Under the pieces are notes generated by a model that did no database searches, had not been told where the DNA came from, and saw only the letters and a list, made by a program, of their open reading frames with translations. Both the position numbers and the translations under genes were made by a program. From positions 180,504 through 244,503 of the forward strand of contig NZ_LAHO01000004.1 in assembly GCF_000987775.1 (NCBI RefSeq): 64,000 bases of DNA, read 5' to 3'. This stretch comes from Arsukibacterium ikkense. Its GTDB lineage: Bacteria; Pseudomonadota; Gammaproteobacteria; Enterobacterales; Alteromonadaceae. This document shows positions 1 through 8,941 of this stretch, one piece after another (position 1 is the first letter of the stretch; every line of letters starts with the position of its first letter).

Positions 1-609
1 AATCTGGTTGACGCTGTAGATGTGTTCTGTGAAGGCATCGGTTTTAACCTGGAACAAACCCGTTCTGTATTTAATGCTGCTAAGGCACTCGGCTTGCCGG
101 TAAAAGCCCATGCCGAGCAGTTGTCTAATTTGGGTGGTAGTGCTCTGGTTGCCGAATTTGGTGGCTTGTCGGCCGATCATATTGAGTTTCTTGATGAAGC
201 TGGTGTTACTGCCATGGCCAAAGCTGGCACCGTGGCAGTGTTGCTGCCGGGGGCATTTTATTTTTTACGCGAAACCCAGTTGCCGCCAATTGCATTGCTG
301 CGCCAGTACGGTATACCTATGGCATTAGCCACTGATCTGAATCCCGGTACCTCGCCGCTGTGCTCCATACCACTGATGCTGAATATGGCCTGCACCCTGT
401 TCAGGCTAACGCCGGAAGAGGCGTTAGCCGGGGTAACCCGCCATGGTGCAGCGGCGCTGGGCCTGGCTGACAGGGGGGTATTGGCAGTGGGTTTGCGCGC
501 TGATTTTGGCTGTTATCAGCTGTCCCAGCCTGCAGAGCTGTGTTATCAGTTTGGCGTTAATAAGCTTAAGCAATTGATTATTAATGGTAAACAGGTAAGG
601 TTGCCTTAG
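1..609 (+). CDS. hutI: Imidazolonepropionase, C-terminal part (cut by window start)
   Basis: The third enzyme of histidine degradation; it hydrolyses 4-imidazolone-5-propionate to N-formimino-L-glutamate in the cytoplasm. The reading frame is open from base 1 without a start codon, so about 202 C-terminal residues of a protein that is usually near 400 are visible. Amidohydrolase metal and active-site motifs are present: KAHAEQ and SADHIEFL (metal-binding His) and the [10 protein letters not shown] loop (Asp). The C-terminal beta-sandwich ends in [10 protein letters not shown]. hutG, the next step, lies on the opposite strand at 2234-3292 with an EAL gene between them, so the two are not one operon here. 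The identity is secure; the missing N-terminus lies outside the window. Confidence 0.95.
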   Translation, partial: NLVDAVDVFCEGIGFNLEQTRSVFNAAKALGLPVKAHAEQLSNLGGSALVAEFGGLSADHIEFLDEAGVTAMAKAGTVAVLLPGAFYFLRETQLPPIALLRQYGIPMALATDLNPGTSPLCSIPLMLNMACTLFRLTPEEALAGVTRHGAAALGLADRGVLAVGLRADFGCYQLSQPAELCYQFGVNKLKQLIINGKQVRLP

Positions 610-671
610 CGGTAGCTTTACAAGTGGCAAATTTGCGGTAAGCTGTTGGCAACCAATAACGGGCAGCAAAA

Positions 672-2237
672 ATGTGTGGTAATGCCATGGTCGTCGCAAT
701 ACAGCGTATGTTAGTTCTGGGGGGGGCATTACTGGGCGCAGCCAGCGCAAGTTGGCCAGTTGTCGCCGCGCCTGCGCAGCCCGCGCTGCCGGTAGCCGGG
801 CTGCTATTGTTACTATTTTTGCTGTTGTTGCTGGCTCTAGCTTATGCTCTGAAGCTTAAGTTTGATTTAAAACGGGCGCTACAACCTAAACCCGATATGC
901 AGGGTTTTTACTCATTGCATGATGATATTAGTGGCTTTCCAAATAAATATGCGTTGCAGCGACAGCTCGACCTGATCCTCAAAAGTGCACCTGAACAACA
1001 GTTTGCGTTGATTTTACTAAAAATTGAGCAATTTGAGCAGATAAACCAGCTACTGGGCCACAGCAATAGTAATTTAATTCTGGCGCAAATAGCCCAGAGA
1101 ATTAACGACCAGCTCGCCAGTGAAAGTAAAATACTCACCTTTGAATATCGACAGCAACAACCGGTGCGGGTTTGTCATCTGGGAAGTGTCGACTTTGCCA
1201 TCTGGCTGGATATTGGCCATCAGCCGGCCCGGGCCGAATTTCTGGCAAAACAGCTGCAACAATCGGTACCCCAACCGATGCTGGTGCATGGCTGTGCCAT
1301 CGATTATAAACTGGGGGTAGGCATCGCATTATATCCGGATCACAGTACTGAGCTGAACGAACTGCTGGAGCGTGCTTATCTGGCGCTACAGCATTATCAG
1401 TGGCAGCGCGGAGCCAGCTCGCTGTTTAGTCAGGACATGATTAACTACACCACCGAGAAACTGGCACTAATGGCAGAATTGCGTCAGGCCATTGATGATC
1501 AGCAATTAGTGTTGTTTGTGCAGCCGCAAATGAATATGAAAAGCCGGCAGGTACTGGCGGCGGAAGTACTTATTCGCTGGCGCCACCCCAAAAAAGGCTT
1601 GCTGGCACCAGAGGCTTTTTTAGCACTGGCCGAGGAGATGGGGGTGATTTACCCGCTAAGCCAATGGGTGCTGGAACAAGCAATTCAAACGATTGCCAGT
1701 TTAACCGAGCAACAGTTAGTCAGCCGCATTGCGGTGAATATTTCCAGTAAAGAACTGCTGCACGATGAGTTGGTAGATGCGCTGGAAGTCTTGTTTGACA
1801 AGTATCAGGTTAACCCGCAGTTGCTGATGCTGGAAGTCAGTGAAAGAGCGCTGTTAGCTGATCCGCCCCGGGCGATGGCAATGATGCAACGCTTGCACCG
1901 GTTAGGGGTTGAGCTGGCGTTGGACGATTTTGGTACCGGCTTTTCGTCACTGGCATTTTTACGAAAGCTACCGGTGCAATATGTGAAAGTTGATTGCAGT
2001 TTTATCAGCGAGCTGCATAAAACCGAAGCCCATATGGCGATTACCGGTGCCATTATTGATATGGCGCGTAACCTTGGGCTGGGTGTTATTGCCGAAGGGG
2101 TAGAAGGGGCGGAGGTTGAAGACAAACTGCTGCGGATGGGGTGTCAGCGAGGTCAGGGATTTTGGTATTCACAACCTTTTGAACTGAGCGGGTTTCCTGC
2201 CTGGTTACGCCAGTGGCAGCACCGTCATCCCGGCTAA
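672..2237 (+). CDS. Membrane-anchored EAL phosphodiesterase with degenerate GGDEF domain
   Basis: Predicted cyclic-di-GMP phosphodiesterase at the inner membrane. Residues 10-32 and 40-60 are hydrophobic (signal anchor and a second membrane helix). A GGDEF-like domain follows at about 85-255, but the GGDEF position reads GSVDF, so it should not make c-di-GMP. The EAL domain at about 265-510 keeps the catalytic set: EVLIRW (EVL in place of EAL), VNISS, EVSE, DDFGTGFSSL, the KVD lysine/aspartate and AEGVE. The ATG at 672 is the longest reasonable start; ATG 687 is an alternative. The stop overlaps the hutG stop by four bases. It sits between hutI and hutG, which suggests co-expression with hutI, but a role in histidine use is only inference. 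Confidence 0.85.
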   Translation: MCGNAMVVAIQRMLVLGGALLGAASASWPVVAAPAQPALPVAGLLLLLFLLLLLALAYALKLKFDLKRALQPKPDMQGFYSLHDDISGFPNKYALQRQLDLILKSAPEQQFALILLKIEQFEQINQLLGHSNSNLILAQIAQRINDQLASESKILTFEYRQQQPVRVCHLGSVDFAIWLDIGHQPARAEFLAKQLQQSVPQPMLVHGCAIDYKLGVGIALYPDHSTELNELLERAYLALQHYQWQRGASSLFSQDMINYTTEKLALMAELRQAIDDQQLVLFVQPQMNMKSRQVLAAEVLIRWRHPKKGLLAPEAFLALAEEMGVIYPLSQWVLEQAIQTIASLTEQQLVSRIAVNISSKELLHDELVDALEVLFDKYQVNPQLLMLEVSERALLADPPRAMAMMQRLHRLGVELALDDFGTGFSSLAFLRKLPVQYVKVDCSFISELHKTEAHMAITGAIIDMARNLGLGVIAEGVEGAEVEDKLLRMGCQRGQGFWYSQPFELSGFPAWLRQWQHRHPG

Positions 2238-3292
2238 ATCGCAGGGGGTTGTTCTGCCTTTCCCTGCATAAAAGCCAATACTAAGGTAGCAAGCACCTGC
2301 CCGCATTGGTTTAAGCCCGCAGCCAGGCCGGCCGGATGGCATGCCGGAGCCGCTTCAGCCAGGTGCAGATAGCGCGCGCGTGGTAACCGCGCCAGCTGAA
2401 ACACATACTGGCTGGCCTGTTCGACACTGAGCCCGGTATAATTAAGGGCACTGGCCGGCATGGTATCAATGCTGTCGGTATCCAGTTCAATGGCAATCGG
2501 CGCCACCCCCTGGCAACAACGTTCAATCAGCTGATCCAACGCCTGCTGATAGCTGAGCTGCTGGCTTATTGCCAAATGCTGGTAGCTGATATATTCGCCT
2601 GTGGCTTGCTGCAATAGCGCCAGGCTGGCCACGGAGTTTTTATGTAAGTCCAACCCTAACACCGTGTATTGACCCAGATAGCCAGCCGCGCTGGCATAAC
2701 TGAAACCATTACCACTGTGCCGGCCTTCAAGTGGCCGAAAATCAGCATGCGGGTCTAAATTGGCGCAATTAACCGGCTGCTGGCTCACTGCTGCCAGAGC
2801 CTGCAATAAGGGGTAAGCATTATTGTGGCCGCCGCCGATCACAATAGGGTATAGCCCCGCTGAAAATATCGGCACTAGTTGGTTGCTGACCCGTTGGTCA
2901 AGTTCCGCACAAAGCTGGCGCAAACTGGCCAGCTGCTGCGGATGCTGGTTGCTCAGGCTTGCAGCCTGTTGCTGCAGATCGGCGCAATCAATTTCACCTA
3001 ATAATAAAATTTGCTCGCTGGCCAGGGTATCGCTGTGCTGCAGGTTTAAAAACCGCTGTAAAAATGCCTGCCAACCCAGCTCAGCGCCCGGGTTGCCTAA
3101 ATTAGCCAGCGGGCCAATGCATTCGGCAATACCCAGTAACACAAACTGGCCGCCGGCCGCTTTGTGGGCAGCCAGGAGTTCGGGGTAGGGTAAGTCGGGG
3201 TCGGGTAATTTCACCAGCTGGCCCAGCCGGCTTTCGCCGCTGCGCCTGGTGTAATAAGGTTGTATGTCGTGCTCGGTATAGCGTTGCAGCAT
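2234..3292 (-). CDS. hutG: Formimidoylglutamase
   Basis: Ureohydrolase (arginase family) enzyme that splits N-formimino-L-glutamate into L-glutamate and formamide, the last step of one histidine-degradation route. Manganese-binding motifs are seen in order: GGGHNN, NLDPHADFRP (D-x-H-x-D) and ELDTDSID (D-x-D). At 352 residues it is somewhat longer than many HutG proteins but within range. It is the downstream neighbour of rraA on the same strand (19-base gap) and its 3' end touches the 3' end of the convergent EAL gene. Other arginase-family enzymes, such as agmatinase, are possible by motif alone; the nearby hutI decides the call. Confidence 0.9.
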   Translation of the reverse strand: MLQRYTEHDIQPYYTRRSGESRLGQLVKLPDPDLPYPELLAAHKAAGGQFVLLGIAECIGPLANLGNPGAELGWQAFLQRFLNLQHSDTLASEQILLLGEIDCADLQQQAASLSNQHPQQLASLRQLCAELDQRVSNQLVPIFSAGLYPIVIGGGHNNAYPLLQALAAVSQQPVNCANLDPHADFRPLEGRHSGNGFSYASAAGYLGQYTVLGLDLHKNSVASLALLQQATGEYISYQHLAISQQLSYQQALDQLIERCCQGVAPIAIELDTDSIDTMPASALNYTGLSVEQASQYVFQLARLPRARYLHLAEAAPACHPAGLAAGLNQCGQVLATLVLAFMQGKAEQPPAI

Positions 3293-3310
3293 AGTGTTTA
3301 ACTAAATCAG

Positions 3311-3796
3311 TTACTCAATATCTAAGGCATCCGGCGACATAATAATGCCGGTACTGTCAGCATATAAATGATCACCGGGTAAAAAGGTGACTCCGGCAAA
3401 GTTAACCGGCACTTCGGTTTCACCAAAGCCATTGTCATCGGCGCCAATAGGAATGGCATTAACGGCCTGAATACCAATTTCAAAGTCTTCCAGTGCGTCT
3501 AAATCACGGACACTGCCATAACAGACGATACCTTCCCAGCCATTGCTGGCAGCAAGACTGGCCAATTCTGCATCGATTAACGCACGGCGGGCCGAGCCAC
3601 CACCGTCAATCAGCAGTACCTTGCCAATACCATCATCGGCCAGCACCTGGCGTACCAGACCATTGTCTTCGAAGCACTTAATGGTACGAATTTGGCCGCC
3701 GAATGAACGTCTGCCACCATAATTAGCAAAGATAGGTTCGACCACATCAACCTGATCTGCATAAAGATCGCAAAGTTCTGAGGTATTGTATTCCAT
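3311..3796 (-). CDS. rraA: Ribonuclease E inhibitor RraA
   Basis: Cytoplasmic trimeric protein that binds the C-terminal scaffold of RNase E and dampens mRNA decay. The 161-residue product starts [12 protein letters not shown] and keeps the family hallmarks [30 protein letters not shown] and [13 protein letters not shown]. The start chosen is the ATG at 3796, with GGAG six bases upstream on the minus strand; an ATG four codons further upstream has no such site. In many gammaproteobacteria rraA lies close to hslVU; here the two are separated by a GGDEF-EAL gene. The fold is shared with aldolase-like proteins, but the length and the N-terminus fit RraA. Confidence 0.95.
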   Translation of the reverse strand: MEYNTSELCDLYADQVDVVEPIFANYGGRRSFGGQIRTIKCFEDNGLVRQVLADDGIGKVLLIDGGGSARRALIDAELASLAASNGWEGIVCYGSVRDLDALEDFEIGIQAVNAIPIGADDNGFGETEVPVNFAGVTFLPGDHLYADSTGIIMSPDALDIE

Positions 3797-3960
3797 GTAA
3801 GACTCCATAGGCAGGGTATGCTAATGCACAGTATAGCGCTATGCCCTGCAAGCTCAAGCGATTAATGTTAGATGCAGCAGCTTAACAACGCTAACAAAGT
3901 ATTGCTGCTAAAGCATTTTGTTTGTTAAGGTGTATTTGACCAGCTAACAGAGAGCGCCAA

Positions 3961-5976
3961 GTGCCAGCAGAACTCTTCGCCAGAATTGCCCTGTATTTAA
4001 CCCAAGCCGGGTTGGCGATACTTATCGCACTACTTTTTTGGTATTACCTGCGGGTATATCAGCAGAAATATTTAAAATTCTGGTTGCTGGCCTTTATATC
4101 CTTTGCCTGCTATCCCATCGCACTATTGTTGCACTATGCCACCCCGCTGGGTCAGAGCGGGCTAAAATTCTTGTTAGCATTCACTGCACATTTTGCCTGC
4201 TACAGCTTTGCTGTACTGATGTTACTGGGTAATCTGCAACAGGGCTCTGTGCAGAATAGCCGCTGGCTTGGCTGGCCGGTTAGCCGATATTTAGTCATCT
4301 TTTTTGTGCTGGCAGCAGCCGGCGTTGCTTTACCGGAATGGTTGCCCGGGTTGCAAAGCTGGCATAACTTTTTACAGGTTGAGTTACGTTTTATTGTCTG
4401 TGGCCTGCTATTGTTTATGGCCGGGCTCTGGTTGTGGCAGAGCAGCCCCCATGGCCTGGGGCCGCGACTTGCCACATTAATACTGATGCTATGGGGCGCG
4501 CTCTACCTGCTTCACGCCGTGACGGTAATGCTGCAAGTTAATCTCTTCTTATCGATTCATGGTACCTTCGTGTATAAAAGTGTTGAGCTCGGGCTATTGG
4601 TAACCCTGGGCTTTTCACTGGTCATTTGGCTGCAGGAAAATGAGCGCAGTACCAACCTTAAACTGACAGAAAAAACCCGTTATCTGGATCAGCATGACCA
4701 GCTGACCGGCGCACTAAATCGTGATGCGTTGCTAAGCAAGCTGCAGCAGCAGATTAATACTGAACAAGGTACACAATTGCAACTGGTGATGCTGGGCCTG
4801 GATAAATTTAAAAACGTTAACGAGTCGGTTGGCTTAAAACAAGGTGATCGCATTTTGCGCGAAGTGATCCGCCGCTTTGAGCAAAGTATTGTTAAGCCGG
4901 TGCTGATTGCCCGTACCGGAGGCGATATTTTTGCGCTGGTGCTGGCCGATGTAGTCAGTGACAAACAGCTGCAATATACCTTGCAGCATGTGCAGCAGCT
5001 GATTGAAAAGCCGTTTTTACTGGAAAGTGGCCCGGTCAAGCTGACGACAAGTATGGGGTTGTCGCACTACCCGGCGAATGCCAGCAGTGCCGAGCAGTTA
5101 CTGCAGCAGGCGAATATCGCGTTTCATCAGGCGAAGCGCCTGCAGGCCAGTTGGCTGAGTTACCAGGCGGGTATGGAAGAAGAAACGGCCCGCTTGCTTG
5201 CCTGGGAGAGCGAGTTGTTGCAGGCGATCAGCGACAATCAATTTGTGTTGTACTATCAACCACAGCTAAGTTTGCGCAGCAACTTGCTGGAAGGCTTTGA
5301 AGTGCTGGTGCGCTGGCAACATCCTGAGCGTGGGCTGCTGATGCCAGGCCAGTTTTTACCCATGGTAGAGCAACTAGGCCTGAGCCAGGTCCTGGATTTA
5401 GTGATTTTGCGCAATGCTATTGCCAGTATTCAGCGCTGGCAGCAGCAAGGGGTACATATTCCGCTGGCCATTAATATGTCGCCTATTCATTTTGAGCAGG
5501 AAGGGCTGAAACAAGAGCTGAAAAATTTGCTGCAACAGTACAGCGTATCACCGGAAATGGTAGAGCTGGAGGTTACTGAAAATACCGCAATGCAGGATAT
5601 GGAAAAGGGCTCTAACTTTGCGCTTGAGCTACAGCAAATGGGTATTAAGGTGTCGATTGATGATTTTGGTACCGGCTATTCGTCCCTGGCGTATTTACGC
5701 AAAATGCCGATTGAGAAAATTAAAATTGATCGCAGTTTTGTGATGGATATGACCTCAAATGATTCCGATATGATGATTGTCAAAACCATGATAAAGCTGG
5801 CCCAGGGGCTGGGCAAGCGCATTCTGGCCGAAGGGGTGGAAACTATCGATCAACTTAACCTGCTGCGCAGTTTATCGTGCGATGCAGTGCAGGGGTATTA
5901 TATTGCCAAGCCGTTGCCAGAAAATGAGGCGCTGGCGTTTATCCGCGCCTACCCGGGACAAATATTTAAAGCCTAA
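3961..5976 (+). CDS. Seven-helix membrane protein with GGDEF and EAL domains
   Basis: Predicted c-di-GMP signalling protein of 671 residues. The first ~225 residues hold about seven membrane helices separated by short loops, a sensor region I cannot assign to a named MASE family. A GGDEF domain follows (about 240-400) with the signature GGDIF, in which the catalytic acidic residue is replaced by Ile, so cyclase activity is doubtful. The EAL domain (about 415-660) is complete: EVLVRW, INMSP, EVTEN, DDFGTGYSSL, KIDRSFV and AEGVET, so phosphodiesterase activity is likely. It starts with GTG at 3961; no better start is present. It is inserted between rraA and the hslVU block and ends 15 bases from the convergent DUF971 gene. 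Confidence 0.87.
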   Translation: MPAELFARIALYLTQAGLAILIALLFWYYLRVYQQKYLKFWLLAFISFACYPIALLLHYATPLGQSGLKFLLAFTAHFACYSFAVLMLLGNLQQGSVQNSRWLGWPVSRYLVIFFVLAAAGVALPEWLPGLQSWHNFLQVELRFIVCGLLLFMAGLWLWQSSPHGLGPRLATLILMLWGALYLLHAVTVMLQVNLFLSIHGTFVYKSVELGLLVTLGFSLVIWLQENERSTNLKLTEKTRYLDQHDQLTGALNRDALLSKLQQQINTEQGTQLQLVMLGLDKFKNVNESVGLKQGDRILREVIRRFEQSIVKPVLIARTGGDIFALVLADVVSDKQLQYTLQHVQQLIEKPFLLESGPVKLTTSMGLSHYPANASSAEQLLQQANIAFHQAKRLQASWLSYQAGMEEETARLLAWESELLQAISDNQFVLYYQPQLSLRSNLLEGFEVLVRWQHPERGLLMPGQFLPMVEQLGLSQVLDLVILRNAIASIQRWQQQGVHIPLAINMSPIHFEQEGLKQELKNLLQQYSVSPEMVELEVTENTAMQDMEKGSNFALELQQMGIKVSIDDFGTGYSSLAYLRKMPIEKIKIDRSFVMDMTSNDSDMMIVKTMIKLAQGLGKRILAEGVETIDQLNLLRSLSCDAVQGYYIAKPLPENEALAFIRAYPGQIFKA

Positions 5977-5991
5977 CTGTTAATGTAACGC

Positions 5992-6363
5992 TTACAGCCT
6001 GATGCGGGTGCTGATCAGGCTGTCGCGACTGGCATTGGCTGCTTTCAGGCGGGCCAGGTACTGCTGCCACAAGTCGTGCTGGTTTGCGGCCAGCTGGCAT
6101 AAGTAACTAAAATGATACAAGCCGGTATCGTGGCCATCGTCAAAGCTTAATTTCACACCGTAGTGACCAACAGCGCTGATACGTTGAATAGCAACCTGGC
6201 GTTTATTGGCAACCAGCGTTGGTTTACCATGGCCGCGTACCTCCGCTGACGGCGAATGCACCCGTAAAAACTCAGCGGACAACACTTGCACTGTGCCGTC
6301 GCTGAATTTCAGGTCCAGCAGCCGTCGCTGCTGGTGGTAGTGCAGGGTAAGCAGGGTCATCAT
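5992..6363 (-). CDS. DUF971 family protein (gamma-butyrobetaine hydroxylase-like N-terminal domain)
   Basis: A small cytoplasmic protein of unknown role, 123 residues. It shows the DUF971 pattern: an N-terminal LKFSDG-type strand, FLRVHSPSAEVRGHG, VGHYGVKLSFDDGHDTGLYHFSYL, and a C-terminal helix. The domain is known as a stand-alone protein in many proteobacteria and as the N-terminal part of gamma-butyrobetaine hydroxylase. The start codon follows the hslU stop with no gap, so translation is probably coupled to hslU. The same position next to hslVU is common in other proteobacteria, which supports the assignment but gives no function. Confidence 0.85.
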   Translation of the reverse strand: MMTLLTLHYHQQRRLLDLKFSDGTVQVLSAEFLRVHSPSAEVRGHGKPTLVANKRQVAIQRISAVGHYGVKLSFDDGHDTGLYHFSYLCQLAANQHDLWQQYLARLKAANASRDSLISTRIRL

Positions 6364-7698
6364 TTATAGAATAAAGCGGCTTAAATCTTCATCCTGCACC
6401 AGTGCGCCTAAATGTTGCTCAACGTAATCAGCGGTAATTTCAATATGCTGACCGGCATGGTCGGCCGCATCATAGGATATTTCTTCCAGTAAGCGCTCCA
6501 TTACGGTGTATAAGCGACGGGCACCGATGTTTTCGGTGGTTTCATTAACCCGAAAGGCCGCGGCGGCTATGCGTTTAATGCCTTCGCTGTTAAAGCTGAT
6601 ATGCACTCCTTCGGTAGCCAGCATTGCAATAGATTGCTCAGTCAATGAGGCCTTGGGTTCGGTTAGGATCCGCTCAAAATCGGCGGCGGTCAGGGCTTCT
6701 AATTCGACCCGGATTGGTAGCCGGCCTTGTAGCTCAGGCACCAAATCAGACGGTTTACTCATTTGAAACGCACCTGAGGCAATAAACAGTATATGGTCGG
6801 TTTTAACCATGCCGTGCTTGGTATTGACGGTACAACCTTCAATCAGTGGCAGCAAATCGCGCTGCACGCCTTCACGTGACACATCCGGCCCACTGGTTTC
6901 GCCGCGTTTACAAATTTTATCTATTTCGTCCAGAAACACGATACCGTTTTGCTCAACGGCTTCCAGTGCTTCGGCTTTTAACTCTTCCGGGTTAACCAGC
7001 CTGGCAGCCTCTTCGTCAATCAGCTGCTTTAACGCGTCTTTAATTTTCAGTTTACGCTTTTTCTTTTTTTCGTTGCCCAGGCTCTGGAACATACTTTGCA
7101 ACTGAGAGGTCATTTCTTCCATGCCCGGTGGCGCCATGATCTCTACCCCGATTGGCGTTTGCGCCAGCTCCAACTCAATTTCTTTATCATCAAGCTGGCC
7201 TTCACGCAATTTTTTGCGGAAAATCTGCCGGGTGTTGCTTTCGCTGGTTGTTGGCGTATCGCCCTCGCTCCAGTTATCCCGCCCTTTGGGCAGCAACGCA
7301 TCCAGAATCCGTTCTTCGGCTGCTTCTTCTGCCCGGAAGCGATTTTTGGCGATGGCTTGCTCGCGCAGCATTTTTACCGCACTGTCGGTTAAATCGCGGA
7401 TAATGCTTTCCACTTCTTTGCCAACATAGCCTACTTCAGTAAATTTAGTGGCTTCAACTTTAATAAAGGGCGCGTTAGCCAGTTTGGCCAGCCGGCGGGC
7501 AATTTCAGTTTTACCTACCCCGGTTGGCCCTATCATCAGGATATTTTTCGGGGTCACTTCGGCGCGCAGACCAACTTCCAGCTGCATCCGACGCCAGCGA
7601 TTCCGCAAGGCTATCGCCACCGCACGCTTCGCTTTATTCTGGCCAATGATGTGCCTGTCCAGCTCGTGGACAATTTCTCTGGGTGTCATATCAGACAT
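6364..7698 (-). CDS. hslU: ATP-dependent protease ATPase subunit HslU
   Basis: AAA+ unfoldase that feeds substrates into the HslV peptidase. It has 444 residues, the usual length. The Walker A motif is [14 protein letters not shown] at about 57-70, followed by the pore-loop sequence VGYVGKEV; Walker B is [13 protein letters not shown] at about 250, and the sensor/arginine region is [15 protein letters not shown]. The charged insertion (I) domain between them includes a KKKKRKLK stretch. The C-terminus, DLSRFIL, is the tail that docks into HslV. It lies 11 bases downstream of hslV in the usual operon order, with the DUF971 gene directly after. Confidence 0.98.
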   Translation of the reverse strand: MSDMTPREIVHELDRHIIGQNKAKRAVAIALRNRWRRMQLEVGLRAEVTPKNILMIGPTGVGKTEIARRLAKLANAPFIKVEATKFTEVGYVGKEVESIIRDLTDSAVKMLREQAIAKNRFRAEEAAEERILDALLPKGRDNWSEGDTPTTSESNTRQIFRKKLREGQLDDKEIELELAQTPIGVEIMAPPGMEEMTSQLQSMFQSLGNEKKKKRKLKIKDALKQLIDEEAARLVNPEELKAEALEAVEQNGIVFLDEIDKICKRGETSGPDVSREGVQRDLLPLIEGCTVNTKHGMVKTDHILFIASGAFQMSKPSDLVPELQGRLPIRVELEALTAADFERILTEPKASLTEQSIAMLATEGVHISFNSEGIKRIAAAAFRVNETTENIGARRLYTVMERLLEEISYDAADHAGQHIEITADYVEQHLGALVQDEDLSRFIL

Positions 7699-7709
7699 AA
7701 TAAACCTGC

Positions 7710-8228
7710 TTAAAGTTGTTCAATGGTGTGCTGCTGATTGGTGTAAACACAAATATCGCCAGCAATAGTTAAGCTTTTTTCAACGATGTCGTGGGCACTG
7801 AGTTCAGTATTTTGCAGTAAGGCGGTGGCTGCTGCCTGGGCAAACGGGCCGCCGCTGCCAATGGCGATTAAATCCTGCTCCGGTTGAATCACATCACCAT
7901 TGCCGGTAATAATCAGTGAGCAGTTGGCGTCAGCGACAGCCAGTATTGCTTCGAGTTTACGCAGCATCCGATCGGTGCGCCAGTCTTTTGCCAGCTCTAC
8001 TGCCGCACGCATCAGATGGCCCTGATGCAGTTCCAGTTTGGCTTCAAAGCGTTCAAATAAGGTAAAGGCGTCGGCAGTACCGCCAGCGAAGCCAGCCAGT
8101 ACTTTGTTGTTGTAAAGCCTGCGTACTTTACGGGCATTACCTTTCATTACGGTATTGCCCAGTGATACCTGACCATCGCCGCCAATAGCAACGTGGCCAT
8201 TGCGGCGAACAGAAACGATAGTTGTCAT
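7710..8228 (-). CDS. hslV: ATP-dependent protease peptidase subunit HslV
   Basis: N-terminal nucleophile threonine peptidase that forms the two-ring core of the HslVU protease. The start at 8228 is fixed by biology: the product begins [20 protein letters not shown], so removal of Met exposes the catalytic Thr. The frame stays open for 48 more codons upstream, but that would bury the nucleophile, and an AAGG ribosome site lies just upstream of 8228. It has 172 residues, as in E. coli, with [26 protein letters not shown] conserved in pieces. It is transcribed after ftsN and before hslU. Confidence 0.97.
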   Translation of the reverse strand: MTTIVSVRRNGHVAIGGDGQVSLGNTVMKGNARKVRRLYNNKVLAGFAGGTADAFTLFERFEAKLELHQGHLMRAAVELAKDWRTDRMLRKLEAILAVADANCSLIITGNGDVIQPEQDLIAIGSGGPFAQAAATALLQNTELSAHDIVEKSLTIAGDICVYTNQQHTIEQL

Positions 8229-8286
8229 GAATTTTGCCTTATGGCGAATAAACCTAAGGCTTAAGTGTGGCTGGACTGCTCGCTTT

Positions 8287-8856
8287 TCAAGTCCAGTTCC
8301 AGATCTGACAGCCATTGATGTTCTGTTGTTGCAGCCGGTTACGATCAGCCGTGGCCTGGCGCCGCGAGTCATAAGGACCTAAAACCACCCTGAACCAGAC
8401 GCCATTGCTACCCTCGGTGCGTCGCACGGTAGAAGTGAAACCGGCAAAAGCAATTTGAGCGCGCATGGCTTCGGCTTGCTCAGCCTGGCGAAACGAGCCA
8501 CATTGCATCTGAAACGGGCCTTGTGGCTGGCGTGGGGTACTATCCACTTCCACCTGTATCTCGCGGTTTTCCAGCTCTTTAATGTACTGATAAGGCTCGG
8601 CCACAGGCTTAGCCGGCAAGTCATCGACGGTGGGTTTAGTGCGGGTTATTGCTGGCGCCGTTTTTTCCGGGCTGACAGGTTGTTGCTTCAAATACCATAA
8701 AAACCAGCCAAAACTAGCCAGCAGCAAGGCAGTAATAATCATCAGCAGCCATGGACGCCTGGCCTTTGGGGCTGATCTGGTATTAGTGCGCCGTGCAGCA
8801 CTGGGTTTGGCTTTAGGCTTGGGGCGGGCAGTTTTTACATAATCTTTGTGCGGCAT
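8287..8856 (-). CDS. ftsN: Cell division protein FtsN-like (SPOR domain)
   Basis: Bitopic divisome protein of 189 residues. It has a basic, proline/alanine-rich cytoplasmic tail (1-34), one membrane helix (about 36-54, [20 protein letters not shown]), a periplasmic linker and a C-terminal SPOR domain (about 112-188, from PFQMQCGSF to GCQIW) that binds denuded septal peptidoglycan. The position between priA and hslV matches ftsN in other gammaproteobacteria. The protein is short relative to E. coli FtsN (319 residues): the linker is reduced, but the essential short juxtamembrane region may lie near residues 75-100. Confidence 0.85.
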   Translation of the reverse strand: MPHKDYVKTARPKPKAKPSAARRTNTRSAPKARRPWLLMIITALLLASFGWFLWYLKQQPVSPEKTAPAITRTKPTVDDLPAKPVAEPYQYIKELENREIQVEVDSTPRQPQGPFQMQCGSFRQAEQAEAMRAQIAFAGFTSTVRRTEGSNGVWFRVVLGPYDSRRQATADRNRLQQQNINGCQIWNWT

Positions 8857-8941
8857 ATCGACAGCTTAACAACCTGGCTTAAGAATTCTCTGGCTATTCT
8901 ACCTGCTTAGCCTGAAAAAGAAATAAGTGCGGCTTGTCGCT

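Noticed and set aside
2823..3188. 121-codon plus-strand frame inside hutG
   Set aside because: It lies fully antisense to a well-supported enzyme gene, has Cys/Ser/Trp-rich non-protein composition and no ribosome site.
5994..6023. Ten-bp inverted repeat (ACAGCCTGAT/ATCAGGCTGT) as terminator between converging genes
   Set aside because: It lies inside the end of the DUF971 coding region and has no T tract on either side.
8229..8372. 48-codon upstream extension of hslV
   Set aside because: It would hide the N-terminal catalytic threonine and overlaps the end of ftsN; the internal ATG at 8228 has a ribosome site.
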